Made by a program: the position numbers and the translations under genes
Shown: positions 1 to 4,303 of the stretch, piece after piece
Layout: every line of letters starts with the position of its first letter
Numbering within the stretch: position 1 is the stretch's first letter
Notes under the pieces: generated by a model
Database searches by the model: none
Told to the model about the DNA's origin: nothing
The model's input: the letters and a program-made list of their open reading frames with translations, nothing else
Assembly: GCA_002308615.1 (NCBI GenBank)
Contig: DBWC01000079.1
Location: 9,441 to 15,168, forward strand
DNA: 5,728 nt
Direction of reading: 5' to 3'
Source of the DNA: Clostridiales bacterium UBA1248
Lineage (GTDB): Bacteria > Bacillota > Clostridia > Oscillospirales > CAG-272

Positions 1-222
1 ACCTGCCGATATACAAACAACGCCCAAAAATATACCGAAGCCGAGCTTGAGACCGGGCGGGATCACGAGGACAAAGAGCTTGTCCCGGCGCTTTATGAAA
101 AATATATCGCAAAATACGAGAAGATAATAAAAGGAAAGACTAAAGCCAAAATAGACGCGGAAAAAGAACGCGCCGTGCTTATGGAACTGAGAGGAAAATA
201 TGAAAACCCGACAGCTTTATGA
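1..222 (+). CDS. trmK: 3' end of probable tRNA (adenine(22)-N1)-methyltransferase TrmK (partial)
   Basis: An open frame runs in from the left edge without a start and ends at TGA 220-222, giving 73 C-terminal residues. The segment is highly charged and looks helical (for example LVPALYEKYIAKYEKIIKG, then a Lys/Glu-rich stretch ending MELRGKYENPTAL). This matches the C-terminal helical or coiled-coil subdomain of TrmK, which follows the Rossmann-type methyltransferase domain. TrmK methylates N1 of A22 in tRNA using S-adenosylmethionine in the cytoplasm. The catalytic domain is outside the window, so the call rests on the tail and on context: trmK (yqfN) directly precedes the NIF3-family gene (yqfO) in Bacillus and many other Firmicutes. 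The end overlaps the next gene by 23 bases, indicating co-transcription and probable coupling. Another protein with a helical tail cannot be excluded from this fragment alone. Confidence 0.62.
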   Translation, partial: TCRYTNNAQKYTEAELETGRDHEDKELVPALYEKYIAKYEKIIKGKTKAKIDAEKERAVLMELRGKYENPTAL

Positions 223-952
223 AAAATTAAACGAGATAATACCGCAGCATCTGAGCTGCGAATGGGATAACGACGGGTTGTCCGTGCTTCCGTATAAAGA
301 TCACGAGAGCAAACGCATACTTATAGCGCTTGACGTGAGAAACGAAGTTATAGAATACGCCGAAAAAAACGGCTTTGATACGGTAGTGACGCATCATCCG
401 CTGATCTTTTTGCCGCTGAAAGAACTTTCGGGCGAGTCGGTCGTGTCGGAAAAGGCGCTTCGCCTTGCTCGCGCCGGCATCGCCGCCATGAGCTTCCACA
501 CGCGGTTTGACGCACTTGACGGCGGCGTGTCCGATATGCTTTGCAAAAAGCTCGGCTTTACGCCTTCGGCAAAATTCGGAGAGGGCGGATGCGCCGGACT
601 TTGCGATATAGGAGAAATACCGTTTGACAAGCTTGCATCGGATATAAAAGATCTGTTCGGTCCGGCTCATTTCTTTGTCGAAAAAGCGACGGAAAAGGTG
701 CACGTCGCCGCGGTCTGCGGCGGCGCGGCGGAGGATTTTATCCCCGAAGCAAAAGAAAAAGGCGCGGACGTGTTTATATGCGGAGAGGTAAAGTATCACA
801 ACGCGACAGACGCGGCGGACGACGGTATGAATCTGATCTGCGTCGGTCATTACGAATCCGAGGAGCCGGTGCTTAAGCGCTTGTGCGAGATAGTATCGGC
901 GGCAAGTGGAGAATATACCGAGATTTACGGAGTAAAACAGTATGCCGTATGA
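200..952 (+). CDS. NIF3 / DUF34 family dinuclear metal-binding protein (GTP cyclohydrolase 1 type 2-like)
   Basis: The 250-residue product has the standard length of the short bacterial NIF3 form (YbgI-like), without the inserted PII-like domain found in longer YqfO proteins. Visible family motifs, in order, are WDNDGL (22-27), THHPLIF (64-70), FHTRFDALDGGV (99-110), CGEVKYHNA (194-202) and GHYESEE (216-222). By comparison with E. coli YbgI, the likely metal ligands are H65, H66, D104, H217 and E221, and all are present. The biochemical role of the family is unsettled: a GTP cyclohydrolase label is propagated in databases, and metal insertion or chaperone roles have been proposed. The ATG at 200 is preceded by GAGAGG (189-194) at 5-base spacing, and the N-terminus MKTRQLYEKLNEIIP fits the family start. 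The gene overlaps the upstream frame by 23 bases and the downstream start by 11. No signal peptide or membrane segment is visible, so the product is cytosolic. Confidence 0.93.
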   Translation: MKTRQLYEKLNEIIPQHLSCEWDNDGLSVLPYKDHESKRILIALDVRNEVIEYAEKNGFDTVVTHHPLIFLPLKELSGESVVSEKALRLARAGIAAMSFHTRFDALDGGVSDMLCKKLGFTPSAKFGEGGCAGLCDIGEIPFDKLASDIKDLFGPAHFFVEKATEKVHVAAVCGGAAEDFIPEAKEKGADVFICGEVKYHNATDAADDGMNLICVGHYESEEPVLKRLCEIVSAASGEYTEIYGVKQYAV

Positions 953-2690
953 TTCTTTTACAGCCGCGGCGGTCGTTTCGCAGATAAATAAAGAATTGTC
1001 TGGCGCCAGAGTCGAGCGCGTCAACGCGCCGACCGGGGACGAGATAGTGCTCAATCTGCGCACGGAGGACCGGCGCAGCGTAAAGCTGTGCCTTTCCGCG
1101 TCGTCAAGCATACCGAAGGTCAATATAACGGACGTCGTAAAGGACAACCCCGCGCAGGCGAGCGCGCTTTGTATGCATTTGCGCAAGCACTTGAATTCCG
1201 CGCGGCTCATATCGGCAGAGCAGCCGGATTTTGAGCGCGTCATAAAAATAGAATTCGACGCGACGGACGAGCTCGGTTATCCGAGAAAAGAGTATATATA
1301 CTGTGAGATAATGGGCAAATACAGCAACGTCATAGTGACGGACGCCGACGGAAAGATTATAAACTGCATAAAACCCGTTGACATGACGGTTTCGTCAAAG
1401 CGGCAGGTGCTCCCGGGCATGAGATACGAGGCGCCGCCCCCGCAGGATAAGCTGATACCGACGTTCGTTATGGCGGATCAGTTTGCAAAGCTGTGTGAAA
1501 AATACGCGGAGCTTGAAGCGGACGGTTTTTTTGTCAAATGTTTCCGCGGCTTCTCGCCGCTTCTGTCGCGTGAGGCGGCGTATATCGCAGGCGCGTCCGG
1601 CAGACCGGTGCGTGAGCACGGAGCCGCGCTTTACGCCGTGTTCCGCAATTTCATGCGGCGCATAAAAGAAGCCGAATTTTCGCCGTGCATAGTTTACGAC
1701 GGCAAAAAACCGGTCGATTATTCCGTATTCGAGCTCGGCCAGTACGGGCAGGGCGCGGAAATAAAACGCTTTGCGACTATAAGCGAGTGCATCGACGTGT
1801 TTTACGCCGAGCGCGAGAGCGTTGAGCGCATAAAACAGCGCGGCGGCGACGTTCTGCGTCTGATAAGCGCATCCGAGGCGCATATAAAAAAGAAGCTTGA
1901 CAATATTGAAGAAGATCTAAGGAAATGCGAGGACGCGGAGAAATACCGTCTGTACGGGGATCTTTTGACGGCAAACCTTTACAGAGCGGAAAAAGGCGGC
2001 TCGTCTCTGACCGTGCAAAACTATTACGAGGACGGCGCGCCGGAGGTAAGCATACCGCTCGACCCGCGTGTCTCGCTTTCGGCAAACGCACAGAAATACT
2101 ATAAAAAATACAACAAGGCGAAGACCGCAAAGACCGAAGCCGCAAAGCGCGGCGAGCAGGCTAAAGCGGAGCTTGAATATATAAAAACCGTGTCGGACGC
2201 GCTGTCCCGCGCCGAGACGGAGGACGATCTGGAGCAGTTAAGGACGGAGTTGTACGAGACCGGCTACGCCAAACGCGGAAAAGACGCAAAAAAAGCAAAA
2301 GCGGTCAAAAACCGCCCGATGCACTTCAGAACGGACGGCGGGTACGACGTTTACGTAGGCAAAAACAACCTGCAGAACGACCGCCTGACTCTCAAGGAAG
2401 CGTCGCGCTTCGACTGGTTTTTCCACGTCAAAGACGCTCCGGGCAGTCACGTTATAATGGTGCAGGACGGCGACGAGCCGCCGGCACGGGACTTTACGCA
2501 GGCGGCACGCCTCGCGGCGTATTATTCGTCAAAGCGCGAGGGTGTGAACGTCGAAGTCGATTATACACAGGTCAGAAACGTAAAAAAGCCCGCGGGCTCG
2601 GCGCCCGGCTTTGTGATATACCATCAGAATTATTCCGCCGTCGTCACGCCCGATCCGGACGAGGCGGCGAGATTAAAGGTCGATAAATAA
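942..2690 (+). CDS. rqcH: Rqc2 homolog RqcH (NFACT family ribosome-associated quality control factor)
   Basis: The 582-residue cytosolic protein shows the bacterial NFACT layout. The NFACT-N domain (about 1-200) starts MPYDSFTAAAVVSQINKEL and contains CEIMGKYSNVIV (121-132). A helix-hairpin-helix-like segment follows (GFSPLLSREAAYIAG, 203-217). A long charged coiled-coil region spans about 284-450, broken near YGDLLTANLY (338-347). The NFACT-R domain (about 460-575) carries YDVYVGKNNLQND (468-480), WFFHVKDAPGSHVIM (492-506) and VDYTQVRNVKKP (539-550). RqcH binds 50S subunits blocked by peptidyl-tRNA and directs addition of C-terminal alanine tails that mark the stalled peptide for proteolysis. 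The acidic-Arg pair required in B. subtilis RqcH (D97 R98) appears here as E98 R99. Older annotations call this family fibronectin-binding protein. The ATG at 942 has GGAG (929-932) at 9-base spacing and lies inside the end of the NIF3 gene. The stop shares one base with mtaB. Confidence 0.94.
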   Translation: MPYDSFTAAAVVSQINKELSGARVERVNAPTGDEIVLNLRTEDRRSVKLCLSASSSIPKVNITDVVKDNPAQASALCMHLRKHLNSARLISAEQPDFERVIKIEFDATDELGYPRKEYIYCEIMGKYSNVIVTDADGKIINCIKPVDMTVSSKRQVLPGMRYEAPPPQDKLIPTFVMADQFAKLCEKYAELEADGFFVKCFRGFSPLLSREAAYIAGASGRPVREHGAALYAVFRNFMRRIKEAEFSPCIVYDGKKPVDYSVFELGQYGQGAEIKRFATISECIDVFYAERESVERIKQRGGDVLRLISASEAHIKKKLDNIEEDLRKCEDAEKYRLYGDLLTANLYRAEKGGSSLTVQNYYEDGAPEVSIPLDPRVSLSANAQKYYKKYNKAKTAKTEAAKRGEQAKAELEYIKTVSDALSRAETEDDLEQLRTELYETGYAKRGKDAKKAKAVKNRPMHFRTDGGYDVYVGKNNLQNDRLTLKEASRFDWFFHVKDAPGSHVIMVQDGDEPPARDFTQAARLAAYYSSKREGVNVEVDYTQVRNVKKPAGSAPGFVIYHQNYSAVVTPDPDEAARLKVDK

Positions 2691-3994
2691 TGAGAGAAAA
2701 AACAGTCGGTATCTGCACGCTCGGCTGCAGGGTAAATCAATACGAAAGCGACGCTGTGGCGCAGCTTCTTTTCTCACGCGGCTGGGACGTGCGGGATTTT
2801 ACCGAAAAATGCTCGGTTTACATAATAAACACCTGCACCGTCACGGCGGAATCCGATCGAAAATCGCGACAGCTCATACGCCGCGCAAAAACGATAAATC
2901 CCGACGCTTTCGTAATAGCCTGCGGCTGTTACAGCCAGGTAAAGCCCGACGATTTAAAGGACTTTGCGGATTTTATCTGCGGCACGCGCAACAAGACCGC
3001 GGCGGTCGACGCGGCGGAGCGCTATATAAACGGCTTTGACGTTCAAAAATCCGATCTGCCCGCGCCGTCAACTCTTCCGTTCGAGCCGCTTTTCGCGCCG
3101 CATACGGAGAGGACGCGCGCGTTTGTGAAGATAGAGGACGGCTGCGACGGAAAATGCGCGTATTGCCTTATACGCATCGCCCGCGGAAACGTCGTATCAA
3201 GAGCGGAAGCCGATATTTTAGCCGAGCTTGAAGCGCTTAACGACGCCGGTTATCCCGAGGCGGTGCTGACGGGTATAGAAACGTCCGCGTACGGCCGCGA
3301 TACGAACACGGATCTTCTGTCGCTTTTGCTTAAAACGAATGATATAAAATGCCCTCCGCGCATACGGCTGAGTTCTATCGACCCCGCGTATCTGACGCCG
3401 GCGGTGTCGGAAAAGCTGGCGGAGGTAAAGCGCCTTATGCCGCATCTGCATCTGTCCGTTCAGAGCGGAAGCTCCGCGGTATTAGCCGCCATGAGACGCA
3501 AATACAACGAGGAAATGCTGTACAGAAATATGGAAGCCTGCCGCAAAAGCATACCCGGAATAAGATTTTCCGCGGATATAATAGCGGGATTCCCGGGCGA
3601 GGCCGAGGAAGACCACAGAAAAACGCTTGAATTTCTTGATTTTGCAAACCTTGTCCACGCGCACATCTTTCCGTTCTCCGAGCGGGAGGGAACGGAAGCC
3701 GCGGCTATGAAAAACAGGCTTGACAAAAAGACGAAAACGCGCCGCGCCGCGGAACTTGCCGCACGCCAGGATGAGATAAACAAAAAGGACGCCGAAAACC
3801 TCAAAGGCACGGAAGCGGAAGTCCTCTTTGAAGAAACGGATAACGGATACGCCTACGGGCATACGAAGCATTTTCTGTACGTCAGAGTCAAAGCGGACGG
3901 TATCCCGAGAGGAGAAATACGGACTGTGAAGCTCGGTACGTATGAGGGCGGGGTTTTTGAGGCGGAAGAGAAGAAAATAAGAATTCAGAAATAA
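2690..3994 (+). CDS. mtaB: tRNA (N6-threonylcarbamoyladenosine(37)-C2)-methylthiotransferase MtaB
   Basis: The 434-residue radical-SAM methylthiotransferase converts t6A37 to ms2t6A37 in ANN-decoding tRNAs. The N-terminal MTTase domain (1-115) supplies three ligands for one Fe-S cluster: C13 (LGCRVNQYESD), C49 (NTCTVT) and C80 (GCYSQ). The radical-SAM domain has C152, C156 and C159 in a CX3CX2C motif for the second cluster. It continues through LTGIETSAYGRD (193-204), LSSIDP (227-232), HLHLSVQSGS (252-261), DIIAGFPGE (296-304) and HIFPFSEREGTEAA (325-338). A short TRAM-like RNA-binding region (about 372-434) closes the protein. The NQYESD and TCTVT signatures and the length favour MtaB over MiaB or RimO. 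The residues after the cysteines read LIRIARG where the family usually has IIPxARG. The ATG at 2690 overlaps the rqcH TAA by one base (TAATG), with AAAGG (2675-2679) 10 bases upstream. It is the last gene of the operon in this window. Confidence 0.93.
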   Translation: MREKTVGICTLGCRVNQYESDAVAQLLFSRGWDVRDFTEKCSVYIINTCTVTAESDRKSRQLIRRAKTINPDAFVIACGCYSQVKPDDLKDFADFICGTRNKTAAVDAAERYINGFDVQKSDLPAPSTLPFEPLFAPHTERTRAFVKIEDGCDGKCAYCLIRIARGNVVSRAEADILAELEALNDAGYPEAVLTGIETSAYGRDTNTDLLSLLLKTNDIKCPPRIRLSSIDPAYLTPAVSEKLAEVKRLMPHLHLSVQSGSSAVLAAMRRKYNEEMLYRNMEACRKSIPGIRFSADIIAGFPGEAEEDHRKTLEFLDFANLVHAHIFPFSEREGTEAAAMKNRLDKKTKTRRAAELAARQDEINKKDAENLKGTEAEVLFEETDNGYAYGHTKHFLYVRVKADGIPRGEIRTVKLGTYEGGVFEAEEKKIRIQK

Positions 3995-3997
3995 GAC

Positions 3998-4025
3998 GGT
4001 AGGGGCGATCATTGATCGCCCGTCC
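3998..4025. repeat. Short palindromic intergenic repeat (TAGGGGCG type)
   Basis: The core is an 8-bp perfect inverted repeat, GGGCGATC (4003-4010) and GATCGCCC (4014-4021), with a 3-base ATT loop. GACGG at 3995-3999 can also pair with CCGTC at 4020-4024. It begins immediately after the mtaB stop. The layout TAGGGGCG, variable palindromic middle, CGCCCG is one I remember as a frequent dispersed intergenic repeat in Clostridial genomes; that memory was not checked by a search. No T-run follows on the + strand, so it is a poor intrinsic terminator, although the RNA hairpin could protect the 3' end of the mtaB message. Confidence 0.55.
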
Positions 4026-4040
4026 TAAAGAACATATAAT
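4012..4040 (+). promoter_or_regulatory. Possible sigma-A promoter (TTGATC, 17 bases, TATAAT)
   Basis: A perfect -10 hexamer TATAAT (4035-4040) lies exactly 17 bases after TTGATC (4012-4017), which matches the -35 consensus TTGACA at its first four positions. Transcription would start near 4047 and run through the three-hairpin element toward the sigma factor gene. The -35 hexamer is made by the right arm of the palindromic repeat. Because the surrounding sequence is AT-rich, a chance TATAAT is quite possible. Confidence 0.35.
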
Positions 4041-4105
4041 AAATAAGAAAGAATAAAGAATAAAATCGGCGTCCCTGCGCGAAGAATTGTGTGCGCGAAG
4101 CGCCT

Positions 4106-4165
4106 GAAGGAGAGGGGAACTCCTTCCGTCACGGCAAAGCCGTGCCGCCTGCCTTGTGGGGAGGC
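4106..4165. repeat. Three-hairpin intergenic repeat element (MITE-like, degenerate)
   Basis: Three consecutive inverted repeats are packed into 60 bases. GAAGGAG (4106-4112) pairs with CTCCTTC (4120-4126). CACGGC (4130-4135) pairs with GCCGTG (4139-4144) over an AAA loop. GCCTGCC (4147-4153) pairs imperfectly with the segment 4159-4165. On the minus strand the order is an AGG/CCT hairpin, then GGCACGGC-TTT-GCCGTGACGG, then a GGAAGGAG hairpin. I associate this order with an abundant non-autonomous intergenic repeat in Oscillospirales and related Clostridia. The structure is read directly from the sequence; the family assignment is from memory. A GCGC-GAA-GCGC hairpin at 4093-4103 abuts its left side. 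Confidence 0.55.
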
Positions 4166-4225
4166 ATACGGGAGGGCAGATCATCCCCTGCACGAATAAA
4201 CAGATCATCATATACGGTTAAAAGC

Positions 4226-4253
4226 TTTGCCGCCGGAGAAATTCGACGGCAAA
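4226..4253. repeat. Imperfect hairpin with GAAA tetraloop
   Basis: TTTGCCG (4226-4232) pairs with CGGCAAA (4247-4253). After one C-A mismatch (4233/4246), CGGA pairs with TTCG (4234-4237 with 4242-4245, including one G-U pair) around a GAAA loop (4238-4241). As + strand RNA this is a 12-position stem closed by a GNRA tetraloop. It is followed by A's rather than T's, so it is not a + strand terminator. On the minus strand it is followed by GCTTTT, but no minus-strand gene ends here. It lies about 20 bases upstream of the candidate ECF promoter. Confidence 0.45.
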
Positions 4254-4271
4254 AAAATTTCAGGGCAAACT

Positions 4272-4302
4272 GAACCTTTCAGGGTTTTTCTCCGACTATA
4301 TA
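4272..4302 (+). promoter_or_regulatory. Candidate ECF-type (autoregulatory) promoter of the sigma factor gene
   Basis: GAAC (4272-4275) and CGAC (4293-4296) are separated by 17 bases, followed by TATATA (4297-4302). A GAAC-type -35 and a CG(T/A)C-type -10 at this spacing are typical of promoters used by ECF sigma factors, and ECF genes often drive their own promoter. Transcription would start around 4303-4308. A T-rich run (4285-4289) sits in the spacer. The first GTG of the open frame (4304) falls at the expected transcription start, which argues that translation begins further downstream. The assignment rests on motif resemblance and position only. Confidence 0.5.
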
Positions 4303-4303
4303 A

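Larger units (their letters stand above)
3995..4303. other. Non-coding, repeat-rich intergenic region between mtaB and the sigma factor gene
   Basis: No credible gene lies in these 309 bases. From left to right they hold a GC-rich palindrome, an AT-rich stretch (about 4027-4065) with a possible sigma-A promoter, and a 9-base direct repeat (TGCGCGAAG at 4076-4084 and 4092-4100). A three-hairpin repeat element follows, then a second 9-base direct repeat (CAGATCATC at 4177-4185 and 4201-4209), a hairpin with a GAAA tetraloop, and a candidate ECF promoter. No T-tract follows any of the + strand hairpins, so no clear intrinsic terminator for the mtaB operon is visible. Read-through into the sigma gene, or Rho-type termination, remains possible. 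Confidence 0.7.

Noticed and set aside
481..530. Arg in the NIF3 HTRFD motif in place of the more familiar Asn
   Set aside because: The metal ligands H65, H66, D104, H217 and E221 are all present, and I recall HTR-type variants in Clostridial members, so this is not treated as unusual.
227..1243. 338-codon open frame on the minus strand across nif3 and the start of rqcH
   Set aside because: It is antisense to two well-supported genes, is rich in Arg, Cys and His as expected of a shadow frame, and shows no domain or ribosome binding site.
1526..1532. T7 run inside rqcH as a possible frameshift or phase-variable site
   Set aside because: The frame is intact on both sides and encodes an ordinary GFFVKCF stretch, with no nearby stop arrangement or Shine-Dalgarno suggesting programmed slippage.
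3995..4025. Intrinsic terminator for the mtaB operon
   Set aside because: The GC-rich stem is good, but it is followed by CGTCCTAAAG with no T-tract on the + strand, so it is listed as a repeat.
4091..4273. 60-codon open frame on the + strand in the intergenic region
   Set aside because: It runs straight through the three-hairpin repeat and the tetraloop hairpin, has no Shine-Dalgarno and encodes an Arg/Ser-rich sequence of no recognisable type. Repeats of this kind often generate spurious frames.
4270..4289. Small terminator (CTGAA-CCT-TTCAG, then GG and five T's)
   Set aside because: The stem is only 5 bp and AU-rich, and it coincides with the candidate ECF promoter -35 region, which explains the sequence better.
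3995..4303. CRISPR array, tRNA or riboswitch in the intergenic region
   Set aside because: No regularly spaced identical repeats, no cloverleaf with a T-arm GTTC motif, and no recognisable riboswitch core were seen. The structure is adequately described as separate hairpins.
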